Shown here: positions 35,684 through 43,532 of the stretch, one piece after another | Layout of the letters: each line of letters starts with the position of its first letter | Position numbering within the stretch: position 1 is the first letter of the stretch | From: Rhodospirillaceae bacterium | GTDB taxonomy: Bacteria > Pseudomonadota > Alphaproteobacteria > Rhodospirillales > Casp-alpha2 | Assembly: GCA_016845145.1 (NCBI GenBank) | Contig: JAERTE010000097.1 | Location: forward strand, 1-58,773 | Length of the DNA: 58,773 nt | Direction: 5' to 3' | The notes under the pieces: model-generated | Seen by the model: the letters and a program-made list of their open reading frames with translations, nothing else | Told to the model about the DNA's origin: nothing | The model's database searches: none | Translations under genes and position numbers: made by a program

Positions 35684-36960
35684 CTCGTGGTGCTTCCCGA
35701 TTCCAGCCACGGCGGCAATGATTCGAGAGCCAGCATGTCTTGCACCGTAAATCTCCTGCGGATCACCGCGTAATCATCACCATCCACCAAAATCTCCGGC
35801 GCCAGCGGCCGCGTGTTGTAGGTCGACGCCATCACCGCACCATAGGCTCCCGCCGTGCGCACCGCCAGTAAATCACCGGAGTCCAACGGTGGCAAAGCGC
35901 GATCCTTGGCGATGTAATCGCCTGTTTCACATATGGGGCCGACAACATCCATTTCCAACAAGTCTACACCAGATTGCTGTTCGGTCACCGGCACAATTTC
36001 GTGATGCGCGCTATAGAGCGTCGGGCGGATCAAATCGTTCATGGCGCCGTCAACGATGCAAAAGCGCTTGGCCGTGCCCTGTTTGACGAAAATCACCCGG
36101 GTGACCAAGATGCCGGCGTTACCGGCGATCATGCGGCCGGGCTCGAACGTCAGCCGACATCCCAGATTGCCCACAGTCTCCGCCACCATGGTCCCGTACT
36201 CGGCAGGTGTCGGCGCCACCTCGTCGCCGTAGGTGATGCCAAGCCCGCCACCCATATCCAGGTGCGTGATCTCATGTCCATCGGCGCGCAGCACACCCAC
36301 CATTTCCGCCATGCGCGTATAGGCCTCGCGGTAGGGGGTAAGGTCGGTCAATTGCGAACCGATATGCATGGCCACGCCGCACACATTCAACCCCGGCAAT
36401 TCAGCGGCGTGCCTGTACGCGTCGCGGGCCAGCGCCAGATCGATGCCGAACTTGTCTTCCTTGCGTCCCGTCGAGATTTTCTCATGCGTCTTGGCATCGA
36501 CATCCGGATTGACCCGGATCGCCACATCCGCCGTCTGCCCGGTTGCCTGTGAAGCGGCGCTGAGGATATCCAGCTCTGGATAGGATTCGACGTTGATATG
36601 CGTCACGCCCGCGGCCAAGGCGCGATCCAACTCGTCACGGGTTTTACCGACACCGGAAAAAACGATCTTGTCGGGCGCAATGCCGGCTTCCAGAGCCCGC
36701 ACCATCTCGCCACCCGACACCACGTCCGCACCAGCCCCCAGCCGTCCCAGCGTCGCCAGTACGGCAATATTGGAATTGGCCTTGATGGCATAGCAAATAC
36801 CGGCGTTCAGTCCTGCAATGGCATCTTCGAAAACTTTGTAGTGACGCGCCAGCGTAGCGGTTGAATAGCAGAAGAACGGCGTGCCGACGGCCTCCGCCAG
36901 CGCACCCAAAGCCACCCCTTCGGCATGCAACTCGCCGTTGCGGTATTGAAAGTGATCCAT
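35680..36960 (-). CDS. lysA: Diaminopimelate decarboxylase
   Basis: 426 residues, fold-type III PLP enzyme making L-lysine from meso-diaminopimelate. The Schiff-base Lys60 is in CYAIKANSN. The HIGSQ motif (AMHIGSQLTDL) and the diaminopimelate-contacting CETGDYIAK loop are present. It lies between a small lipoprotein gene and the TIGR02302 gene, as in many alphaproteobacteria. Confidence 0.96.
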   Translation of the reverse strand: MDHFQYRNGELHAEGVALGALAEAVGTPFFCYSTATLARHYKVFEDAIAGLNAGICYAIKANSNIAVLATLGRLGAGADVVSGGEMVRALEAGIAPDKIVFSGVGKTRDELDRALAAGVTHINVESYPELDILSAASQATGQTADVAIRVNPDVDAKTHEKISTGRKEDKFGIDLALARDAYRHAAELPGLNVCGVAMHIGSQLTDLTPYREAYTRMAEMVGVLRADGHEITHLDMGGGLGITYGDEVAPTPAEYGTMVAETVGNLGCRLTFEPGRMIAGNAGILVTRVIFVKQGTAKRFCIVDGAMNDLIRPTLYSAHHEIVPVTEQQSGVDLLEMDVVGPICETGDYIAKDRALPPLDSGDLLAVRTAGAYGAVMASTYNTRPLAPEILVDGDDYAVIRRRFTVQDMLALESLPPWLESGSTTR

Positions 36961-36987
36961 TTGCTTTGTCCTGGTGGTGTAACGGGG

Positions 36988-37302
36988 TTAGCGGGTCGTT
37001 AGCGGGTTGGGCGGCGGCGGCGGCGGCTGATAGGTCGAGGGGTTCGGATATTGGTAAATACCGCCCGTATTTCCAGGTGGGGTTTGACGCGACGTCGTTG
37101 TCGATGTCGATGACCCGGATTTTTTCGCCCCCGGCTTCACCTGCAACGGTGGCAGAGCTTCGGGATACTGTTGCGGATGGGTCGCACCCGGCGGATAATC
37201 TGGAGTGGACTTCACGCCACAACCAGCCAAGGCAACGGCAACCATCGCTGCCACTACACATCCACGCCCCATGCGTCCAACAATTCTCAATCGCTCACTC
37301 AT
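36988..37302 (-). CDS. Small lipoprotein (LptM/YifL-like)
   Basis: 104 residues. Signal peptide with lipobox LAGC (VAVALAGCGVKST), then a Pro-, Ser- and Thr-rich tail ending PPPPPPNP. Small lipoproteins of this kind stand before lysA or dapF in many proteobacteria; the E. coli relative LptM assists LptD maturation. The first conserved residues after the Cys (GVKSTPDYPPG) resemble that group, but the long tail differs. Start ATG 37302 preferred over 37311. It lies between argH and lysA with short gaps. Confidence 0.75.
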   Translation of the reverse strand: MSERLRIVGRMGRGCVVAAMVAVALAGCGVKSTPDYPPGATHPQQYPEALPPLQVKPGAKKSGSSTSTTTSRQTPPGNTGGIYQYPNPSTYQPPPPPPNPLTTR

Positions 37303-37320
37303 GGCTCGCACCTTAACCTC

Positions 37321-38739
37321 TTAAGCTCCGCCAAGGAACCTTTTGCGCGCCTGCAGGGCCGCTTCGGCGACATTGACGGGCGCGGCCCCGCCGAACGACG
37401 TGCGCCCGGCCAAAGCGCTGTCGACACTGAGCACGGAATAAATATCATCCGTGATTCCGGCTTCCACCGCCTGCATGTCACCAAGCGCCAGGTCCGCGAG
37501 ATCACAGTCCTTGCCCTCGGCCAGTTTGACGATAGCGCCGGTGACGTGATGCGCGCGGCGGAACGGCATGCCCAACACCCGAACCAGCCAATCGGCCAAA
37601 TCCGTCGCAGTGGCAAATCCGCGTCCCGCGTCGGCGGCCATGCGCTCGCGCGCAAACGTAGAGTCCCGCAGCATGCCGGTCATCGCCGCAAGACAGAGCT
37701 TCAGCGTATCGTGCACCTCAAACACCGGTTCCTTGTCTTCCTGCATGTCCTTGCCGTAGGTCATGGGCAGGCCCTTCATGACGATCAACAGCCCGTTCAG
37801 CGCGCCGATGACGCGCCCGGCCTTGGCGCGCACCAGTTCCGCCGCGTCGGGATTGCGCTTTTGCGGCATGATCGACGACCCGGTCGAAAACGCATCGCCC
37901 AACCGAACGTAGGCAAACTGTTGCGAGCACCAAATCACGTATTCCTCGGCCAGACGCGATAAGTGCACCGCGAGGATCGAGGCAAACGACATGAATTCCA
38001 GCGCGAAATCCCGGTCTGCGACCGCATCCATGGAATTCGCCGCCGGGCCGTCGAAGCCAAGCGCCTCGGCCGTCATGTGGCGATCGAGCGGAAACGAGGT
38101 GCCGGCCAGGGCCGCCGCACCGAGCGGGCTCTCGTTCAGCCGCTCACGGCAATCACGCGCGCGTCCCCGATCACGGCCGACCATTTCCGTGTAGGCCAGC
38201 AGATGGTGGCCCAGCGTCACGGGCTGCGCCGATTGCAAATGGGTAAAACCCGGCATGATGGCGTCGGCGTGCGCCTCTGCGACGTCAATCAACGCCGCCT
38301 GCAACTCGCGCATGTCGCCGTCCAGGGCGTCCAAGGCATCGCGCACCCAAAGCTTGAAATCGGTGGCGACCTGATCGTTGCGTGATCGGCCAGTGTGCAA
38401 GCGTCCCGCAGCTTCGCCGATCAGTTCCGCCAAGCGCGCCTCGACATTCATGTGAATGTCTTCAAGTGCCCGCGAGAATGGGAAGTCGCCAGCCTCGATC
38501 TCGGCCTTCACCGCATCCAGGCCTTCGATGATGGCTTTCGAATCCTCATCTTTGATAATGCCCTGCGCCGCCAGCATGCGTGCGTGCGCCTGGGAGGCGG
38601 CAATGTCTTGGGCGTACAGCCGTTTGTCGAAATCGATCGATGCGTTGATGGCCTCCATCACCGCGTCGGGTCCGCCGGAAAACCGCCCGCCCCACATGGT
38701 GCTGGCGTCAGTGCTGGATTTTGTTTTATCGTCGGTCAT
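37321..38739 (-). CDS. argH: Argininosuccinate lyase
   Basis: 472 residues. Splits argininosuccinate to arginine and fumarate, the last step of arginine synthesis. The fumarase-superfamily signature [15 protein letters not shown] is complete, and [11 protein letters not shown] opens the enzyme. ATG 38739 has GGTGAG seven bases upstream; in-frame TTG 38754 and GTG 38751 are less likely. It heads argH-lipoprotein-lysA-TIGR02302 and is divergent from the thioredoxin-like gene. Confidence 0.95.
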   Translation of the reverse strand: MTDDKTKSSTDASTMWGGRFSGGPDAVMEAINASIDFDKRLYAQDIAASQAHARMLAAQGIIKDEDSKAIIEGLDAVKAEIEAGDFPFSRALEDIHMNVEARLAELIGEAAGRLHTGRSRNDQVATDFKLWVRDALDALDGDMRELQAALIDVAEAHADAIMPGFTHLQSAQPVTLGHHLLAYTEMVGRDRGRARDCRERLNESPLGAAALAGTSFPLDRHMTAEALGFDGPAANSMDAVADRDFALEFMSFASILAVHLSRLAEEYVIWCSQQFAYVRLGDAFSTGSSIMPQKRNPDAAELVRAKAGRVIGALNGLLIVMKGLPMTYGKDMQEDKEPVFEVHDTLKLCLAAMTGMLRDSTFARERMAADAGRGFATATDLADWLVRVLGMPFRRAHHVTGAIVKLAEGKDCDLADLALGDMQAVEAGITDDIYSVLSVDSALAGRTSFGGAAPVNVAEAALQARKRFLGGA

Positions 38740-38804
38740 CGTTTTGCTCACCAACCGTGCCCTGCAAGGCTTTGCGCAGGGTCATTCAAGGAGTGCCATC
38801 CTAT

Positions 38805-39401
38805 ATGTCCGAACGGCTTCTAAGTACAGGAAAAATCGTCACTTTCCTCGCTGTCATCGGTGTCGTGGGGGCACTGGGTTGGGTTTATCTGATGCCTGGC
38901 GACGACCCAACCACCGACGCGCACTCGTGCGAACCCGAGGAAGGCGTACTTGCCAATTTTGTACCCAGCGACGGCCTGCCCGCCGTGCCCGATACGCCTT
39001 TCCTCGATAATGCGGAGAAAAACCGCTCCCTCGCCGATTACAAGGGGCGCGGTGTGGTGCTTAACTTCTGGGCCACCTGGTGTGCACCGTGCGTGCGCGA
39101 AATGCCGCAACTGGACCGCTTGAATGCATTGCTCAAAGGCACAGGCATTGAAGTGCTGACGATCTCGGAAGACCGCAAGGGCCTGCCACTGGCGCGCAAA
39201 TTTTTTGAGGTCAACAAATTGCGCGATCTGGAAATCTTGGCGGACCCGAAAGGCAAGCTGCTGCGCGCCTTAAACGGACGCGGCCTGCCGACCACGGTGA
39301 TCATTGACCGCCAGGGCCGCGAAGTCGGACGCGTTGCCGGCATTGCCGAATGGGACGCGCCGGAAACCGTCGGGTTTTTGAGAGATTGCCTGGGCGCTTA
39401 A
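38805..39401 (+). CDS. TlpA-like thiol-disulfide oxidoreductase
   Basis: 198 residues. Membrane anchor at about 10-30, then a periplasmic thioredoxin fold with the redox pair C93-A-P-C96 in NFWATWCAPCVREMP and the cis-Pro in GLPTTVIID. TlpA/ResA proteins reduce thiols in the periplasm, often for cytochrome c or oxidase maturation. ATG 38805; AAGGAG lies 11 bases upstream. A CCCTGC/GCAGGG dyad (38760-38781) sits in the argH/tlpA gap. Position beside argH is common in this group of bacteria. Confidence 0.9.
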   Translation: MSERLLSTGKIVTFLAVIGVVGALGWVYLMPGDDPTTDAHSCEPEEGVLANFVPSDGLPAVPDTPFLDNAEKNRSLADYKGRGVVLNFWATWCAPCVREMPQLDRLNALLKGTGIEVLTISEDRKGLPLARKFFEVNKLRDLEILADPKGKLLRALNGRGLPTTVIIDRQGREVGRVAGIAEWDAPETVGFLRDCLGA

Positions 39402-39405
39402 TGCT

Positions 39406-39825
39406 TTAGGCTTCCGATGCCAGATGTTCGTTGACGAACGGCACGTAATCCATGTCGCTTTTCAAGACGTGATTGCTGAGCCAGTTTTTCAAGAAATCCA
39501 TTAAATCGGCGGTCGGAAACGCTGTCGGATCGACACTGAATTCGACCAGCATTTTGCGCAGCGCCTTCTCCAGCTCGTCATGCTTGCCGATATGCGCGTC
39601 CAACTCTGGGTAGCCGCAATGCCGCATCAGCGTTTCCTCGCGCCCGAAATGCCCGTTGACGTAGTCGGACAGCCGCTCGAACAAATGCGGCAGTTGGTCG
39701 GTAGCGCCATCGCGCTCCAGCGCATCGTGCAACGCATTGACCATCATAAACAAAGTCTGATGATCGCCGTCGATCATCTCCACGCCGGTGGCGTATTCTT
39801 CCGACCACACTAGAAAACTACTCAT
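39406..39825 (-). CDS. Bacteriohemerythrin, overlapping a sodium-channel gene
   Basis: 139 residues, di-iron O2-binding four-helix protein. The full ligand set is visible: H22 (DGDHQ), H59 and E63 (HFGREE), H78 and H82 (HIGKH), and H119 and D124 (NHVLKSD). Its start codon lies inside the end of the voltage-gated channel gene (8-base overlap), so the two are translated together. That makes a functional link between oxygen binding and the channel a real possibility, though it is not shown by sequence. It ends convergently with tlpA. Confidence 0.93.
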   Translation of the reverse strand: MSSFLVWSEEYATGVEMIDGDHQTLFMMVNALHDALERDGATDQLPHLFERLSDYVNGHFGREETLMRHCGYPELDAHIGKHDELEKALRKMLVEFSVDPTAFPTADLMDFLKNWLSNHVLKSDMDYVPFVNEHLASEA

Positions 39826-40624
39826 TTACGCTCTCCCCCTGTTTGCGCAACATCTGGCGCAATTCCGTCAACTCGCGTTCCAAAAGGTCCAGTTTCCCCT
39901 CGATAACCAACGCGTCGTGATGAATTTCTTCAACCGTGTCGCGATGCTGGGCCTGCATGGAATCAACAATGACGCCGATGAAAAGATTAATCACCGCGAA
40001 ACTGGTAACCAAGATGAAAGGCACGAAAAAAATCCATGCATAGGGGTAGGTCTCCATGACCGGCCGCACAATCCCCATGGACCAGCTCTCCAGCGTCATG
40101 ATCTGGAACAGCGTATACATGGACCGGCCGATATGACCGAACCAGGCATCGAATTCAGTGCCGAACAGATTGGTCGACAACACCGCGCCGACATAGAAAA
40201 TCAGCGTGATCAACGCCACGATCGAAGCCATCGCCGGCAAGGCGCTGAACAACGCCTGGATGACCACCCGCATTTGCGGCACCACCGACAACAGCCTGAG
40301 CGTCCGCAAGATCCGGAGCGCGCGCAATACCGCCAACGGCCCCGCAGCCGGTATCAACGCAATCCCGACAACGATGAAATCAAACACGTTCCAGCCATCG
40401 GTGAAGAACCGCGCACCCCGGTGGATCAGCTTGGCGGCGATTTCCAGCACGAACACCGCCAGCACAACTTTATCCAAGACATGCAACCCCGCCCCATAGT
40501 TGGCCCTCACCACGTCGGATGTTTCCAACCCCAGCGTTACCGCGTTCAGCACGATCAGTCCGGTGATCAGGTTTTGTATCTTGGGCGCCATGACAAAGGC
40601 GCCAATACGCTCGCGCATGCTCAT
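39818..40624 (-). CDS. Bacterial voltage-gated sodium channel (BacNav)
   Basis: 268 residues, one six-helix subunit that forms tetramers. S4 voltage sensor at about 98-112 with Arg at 101, 104, 107 and 110 (RALRILRTLR). Selectivity filter TLESWSM at 177-183, identical in this core to well-studied Na+-selective bacterial channels, followed by GIVRPVM and S6 (VTSFAVINLFIGVIVDSM). A C-terminal helical coiled coil lies at about 238-262 (LDLLERELTELRQML). The last codons overlap a hemerythrin gene. It may respond to depolarisation in motility or pH behaviour, as known for the family. Confidence 0.93.
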   Translation of the reverse strand: MSMRERIGAFVMAPKIQNLITGLIVLNAVTLGLETSDVVRANYGAGLHVLDKVVLAVFVLEIAAKLIHRGARFFTDGWNVFDFIVVGIALIPAAGPLAVLRALRILRTLRLLSVVPQMRVVIQALFSALPAMASIVALITLIFYVGAVLSTNLFGTEFDAWFGHIGRSMYTLFQIMTLESWSMGIVRPVMETYPYAWIFFVPFILVTSFAVINLFIGVIVDSMQAQHRDTVEEIHHDALVIEGKLDLLERELTELRQMLRKQGESVNE

Positions 40625-40663
40625 ATTTTCCGGCCTCTCCGTCTCCGCATGAGGTCTTACCCT

Positions 40664-41269
40664 TTACGCGCGCCGCTTCGCAAGTGCTGAAAGCGCGGCA
40701 CCGTCATCGACATCGCTGAGCGTCGCCGCCTGCGCGTGCCGCCAGTGCGCAGGCAGGTTGGCCAAAGTGTCGGCCAAAGTGTGTTCCGTCGACCAGCGCA
40801 CGTGGCCGAAAATCTCCACATACACCGGCCTGCGTTGCAGCCCGACCAACCAATAGCCGCCGTCAGCCGCCGGGCCGAACACCGCCTCGGCACGGCCCAG
40901 GGCTTGAAACGCATGATTGATGTGGCGGCGCTCGATGCCGGGTATGTCGGCCCCCACCAGCACCGCCGGTCCCGGTGGCACAGCCGCCAAAAGCCTGGCC
41001 ATGCGCTGGCCCAGATCACCCGTTCCCTGTTGGATGCGCGGACAATCGACCGGCCATTGGCCGCCGTCGTGCGCTGCCGTGTCCGGCGCGACGCCAAGCC
41101 ATGTGGTCCAGCGTCGGTCGGCGGCAAGGCGGCGGCTGACCTGGCTCAAGGTACGGCGATAAAACGCCCAGGCACCAACAACGCCGATGTCGCGGGCCAG
41201 CCGCGATTTGACCCGCCCGATCCGCGGCGCCTTGGCCATGATGATCAGGTGATTGCTTTTAGGCGTCAT
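40664..41269 (-). CDS. TIGR04282-type glycosyltransferase (DUF2064)
   Basis: 201 residues of the CofC/GT-A-like family named after arsenosugar clusters. Motifs MAKAPRIGRVKSRLA at the start, VLVGADIPGI and GPAADGGYWLVGL are family hallmarks. It lies in tandem with the TIGR04283 enzyme (ATGA overlap). No arsenic methylase or ArsS radical enzyme is in the window, so the sugar acceptor is undecided. A 39-base gap leads to the channel gene, so they may share a message. Confidence 0.85.
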   Translation of the reverse strand: MTPKSNHLIIMAKAPRIGRVKSRLARDIGVVGAWAFYRRTLSQVSRRLAADRRWTTWLGVAPDTAAHDGGQWPVDCPRIQQGTGDLGQRMARLLAAVPPGPAVLVGADIPGIERRHINHAFQALGRAEAVFGPAADGGYWLVGLQRRPVYVEIFGHVRWSTEHTLADTLANLPAHWRHAQAATLSDVDDGAALSALAKRRA

Positions 41270-41973
41270 CGCTTGCGGCCCCTATTGGAACCCTCGTAGA
41301 GTTCCACCAGCCCCGCCGGCGGCACGCCGATGAAATAGAGCGCCAGGCATAAAAGGTTTCGCGCCGGACGCAGAACATATCCGCCATGTTGGTAGCGCAC
41401 CGCCGATGTCACCGCATCGGCGTGCAACGCCTGCAATCGGTGGTTTGGGATTTTTCGCACCAGAGCGACATCCTCCATCAACGGGATGGGCTCGAACCCG
41501 CCGAGTTTTTCATAGTAGCCCGCACCAATCAGTAAGCCCTGGTCTCCATAAGGCAGCCCCAAAACCCGGCAACGCCATGCCACGATGCGCTCCAACCGCC
41601 TTGCCGCCTCAGACGCATCATCCAGCGCGAAACGAAAATAGGCGGCGCGGAAACGATTGGCCTCATCGGCCATGAACCGCTTGGCGACCGTCTGCCAACC
41701 GGGGCCCAGGCGGGTGTCGGCATGCACAAATAACATCCAATCCCCTGTCGCGGCCGCCGCGCCTGCCGCCATTTGGCTGCCGCGGCCTTTTGGCGCGGCA
41801 AGCACACGCGCGCCAGCCAAGCGCGCCAGATCGGGGGTGCCGTCATCAGAACCACCGTCGACGACGATCACCTCAACCCCGCCTTCTTGGGCATCGTCGG
41901 TTTCCAGCCAACGCCCAATCTCGTCGGAAATTCTGCCCGCCGCATTCAACACCGGAATGATGACACTCAACAC
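41266..41973 (-). CDS. TIGR04283-type family 2 glycosyltransferase
   Basis: 235 residues, GT2 fold. SVIIPVLNAA at the start, the DGGSDDGT nucleotide-sugar motif, the HADTRLGPGW metal motif and a YGDQGLLI acceptor motif are visible. It ends in a possible membrane-proximal helix (LLCLALYFIGVPPAGLVELY). The family often pairs with TIGR04282, as here with an ATGA overlap. Its product is unknown in this organism. Confidence 0.87.
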   Translation of the reverse strand: MLSVIIPVLNAAGRISDEIGRWLETDDAQEGGVEVIVVDGGSDDGTPDLARLAGARVLAAPKGRGSQMAAGAAAATGDWMLFVHADTRLGPGWQTVAKRFMADEANRFRAAYFRFALDDASEAARRLERIVAWRCRVLGLPYGDQGLLIGAGYYEKLGGFEPIPLMEDVALVRKIPNHRLQALHADAVTSAVRYQHGGYVLRPARNLLCLALYFIGVPPAGLVELYEGSNRGRKR

Positions 41974-42030
41974 GCTGCGTCGCCCGCCACTCAGGAAAAG
42001 AAGGCGGAATCTTGGCCCACGGACTTCGGT

Positions 42031-43110
42031 TCAGGCAAGCGCGAATTCGGTATACAGGCTTTCGGACACGCCTGAAATCTCGAAGCGGTTTCGCCCACCC
42101 TCCTTCGCCGCGTACAGAGCCTGGTCGGCTTGTTCGAGCAAGCCGGCTAAATCGTCGGGGTCATTTTTGCCGGGCATCCGGATGGTGAGCCCGACACTGA
42201 CCGTGAACGAATACCCGCCGTCGGCAGTCGAAAGCTCGGCGCCGGTACGAAAGCGCTGCAAAATTTTGCTGCCCAACGTCGGCAGATAGGCCGGCGCGAT
42301 ACCCGGCGCAATGATGGCGAATTCTTCCCCGCCATAGCGCGCCACCACATCGCTGGTGCGGGCACTTTCCAACAGCAGCGAAGCCGCCAGCTTGATGGCT
42401 TCGTCGCCGACCGGATGGCCGTAAGTATCGTTGATGCGCTTGAAATGGTCGATATCGGCCATGACCACGCCAAGCGGTGTTTGCTCGCGCTGAGCGCGGG
42501 CGACCTCGCGTTGAAACATTTCGTCAAACCCGCCCCGGTTCCAAAGCCCCGTGAGCGGATCAATCATCCGGTCGCGCTTGGCGGCGACCAGCGATTCCAA
42601 CAGTGCCGACTGCGTATCGCTCAGTTTGCGGTTGTCCAACACGATCTCGATCATGCGACCGAGGTCTTGCAAGGTTTGGGACTGCGCAGCGGTGAACTCA
42701 CGTGCTTCGGGTGAGATCACGCAAAAGGAACCGATGCAATGGCCGTCGCTGTTCTTCAGCGGATGGCCGGCATAGAACTTGATATGCGGGTCGCCTGTGA
42801 CCAGTGGGTTGTCGTGAAAGCGCTCGTCCTTGCTGGCATCATTGACGACGAAAATCTCATCGCCGTGGATGACGTGTCCACAGAAAGAGATGTCACGCGG
42901 CGTTTCGGTGGCATCCAGCCCACAGCGGGACTTGAACCATTGCCGGTGCTTGTCGACCAGCGAGACCAGCGCGATTTCCGTGCCCAACGCAAACTGCGCG
43001 GTTCGGGTGATGCGATCGATATCGGCTTCGCGCGGCGTCGACAGCAGGTTCATGCCTGCCAATGACGCGAGCCGTTCTTCGTCGTTTTCAGGGATAGGCG
43101 CGGATAACAT
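42031..43110 (-). CDS. GAF-domain diguanylate cyclase
   Basis: 359 residues. GAF domain at about 25-165 (with SFCGHVIHG and FCVISPEAREF), and a GGDEF domain at about 185-350. Active site GGEEF at 260-264 is complete, and the product-feedback I-site RTSD at 251-254 has the right spacing, so it should make cyclic di-GMP and be inhibited by it. GAGGAGGT lies 9 bases before ATG 43110 and could be masked by an upstream hairpin (43120-43166). It lies 156 bases after a 42-codon gene on the same strand. Confidence 0.93.
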   Translation of the reverse strand: MLSAPIPENDEERLASLAGMNLLSTPREADIDRITRTAQFALGTEIALVSLVDKHRQWFKSRCGLDATETPRDISFCGHVIHGDEIFVVNDASKDERFHDNPLVTGDPHIKFYAGHPLKNSDGHCIGSFCVISPEAREFTAAQSQTLQDLGRMIEIVLDNRKLSDTQSALLESLVAAKRDRMIDPLTGLWNRGGFDEMFQREVARAQREQTPLGVVMADIDHFKRINDTYGHPVGDEAIKLAASLLLESARTSDVVARYGGEEFAIIAPGIAPAYLPTLGSKILQRFRTGAELSTADGGYSFTVSVGLTIRMPGKNDPDDLAGLLEQADQALYAAKEGGRNRFEISGVSESLYTEFALA

Positions 43111-43119
43111 TCGTCCGAT

Positions 43120-43166
43120 ACCTCCTCAATGTGTGATCAATCTCACCATCACATTATATGGGAGGT
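43120..43166 (-). promoter_or_regulatory. Possible hairpin over the ribosome-binding site of the diguanylate cyclase gene
   Basis: On the coding strand ACCTCC (43166-43161) can pair with the cyclase ribosome site GGAGGT (43125-43120). Nested inside, AATGTG (43155-43150) pairs with CACATT (43133-43128), with small internal loops. This would hide the ribosome site in transcripts that come from upstream. A perfect -10-like TATAAT (43158-43153) lies within the upstream arm, so a transcript from there would lack it and stay open. No good -35 was found for that start. Confidence 0.4.
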
Positions 43167-43218
43167 GTCGCGCAATGTTCCTACAACAAACTTCAATTGC
43201 GCGTGATACGGAAAGGAG

Positions 43219-43247
43219 CAGCCGCCACGCAAGGTCGGTGGCGGCTG
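43219..43247 (-). terminator. Strong hairpin, likely terminator of the 42-codon gene
   Basis: CAGCCGCCAC (43219-43228) and GTGGCGGCTG (43238-43247) form a perfect 10-base GC-rich stem with a 9-base loop, 19 bases after the stop of the small gene. The sequence after it on the minus strand is CTCCTTTCC, a weak T-run, so termination may be partial. Read-through would continue into the diguanylate cyclase gene. Confidence 0.6.
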
Positions 43248-43266
43248 TCCGTCAGATGCAGAAATG

Positions 43267-43395
43267 TTAGCCGCGGATCAACTTGGCAAGCGCCAGCATG
43301 CCGGCTTCGACGGCGTTGATCAGCTTGTAGGCGCCGATAGAGATCAACTCGGCGATTTCGACGTGGTTGTTCTGGGTGTTGTATTGAGCGTTCAT
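43267..43395 (-). CDS. Uncharacterised 42-residue protein
   Basis: Short open frame from ATG 43395 to TAA 43267. GGAGGG lies four bases before the start, and a strong hairpin follows the stop. The product begins MNAQYNTQNN and then has a helical, largely hydrophobic stretch (IAELISIGAYKLINAVEAGM), ending ALAKLIRG. It could be an amphipathic helix rather than a membrane span. The upstream 137 bases are AT-rich and shared with the divergent GcvA-like regulator. It is followed on the same strand by the cyclase. I do not recognise the family. Confidence 0.7.
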   Translation of the reverse strand: MNAQYNTQNNHVEIAELISIGAYKLINAVEAGMLALAKLIRG

Positions 43396-43465
43396 CGTGC
43401 CCTCCATAACTAAGATCATTTTAACTAGTGAATGTGTGTTGATCGTTATGTAACCTCATTTTTGA

Positions 43466-43493
43466 TTGGTCACAAACGATGTTTTTTCATAAT
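43466..43493 (+). promoter_or_regulatory. Predicted promoter of the GcvA-like gene in an AT-rich divergent region
   Basis: -35 TTGGTC (43466-43471), a 16-base spacer and -10 CATAAT (43488-43493), about 40 bases before the regulator start. The whole 137-base gap (43396-43532) is strikingly AT-rich against its surroundings and must also hold the leftward promoter of the 42-codon gene, where a -10-like TAAAAT lies at about 43420. Shared control is likely. Confidence 0.45.
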
Positions 43494-43532
43494 ATGAATT
43501 AGTTTTTCTTAACTGTGTAAGGTTTCCTTAAG

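Noticed and set aside
38760..38781. CCCTGC/GCAGGG hairpin in the argH/tlpA gap
   Set aside because: It is 6 bases with a 10-base loop, has no T-run, and lies between divergent genes where a terminator makes no sense.
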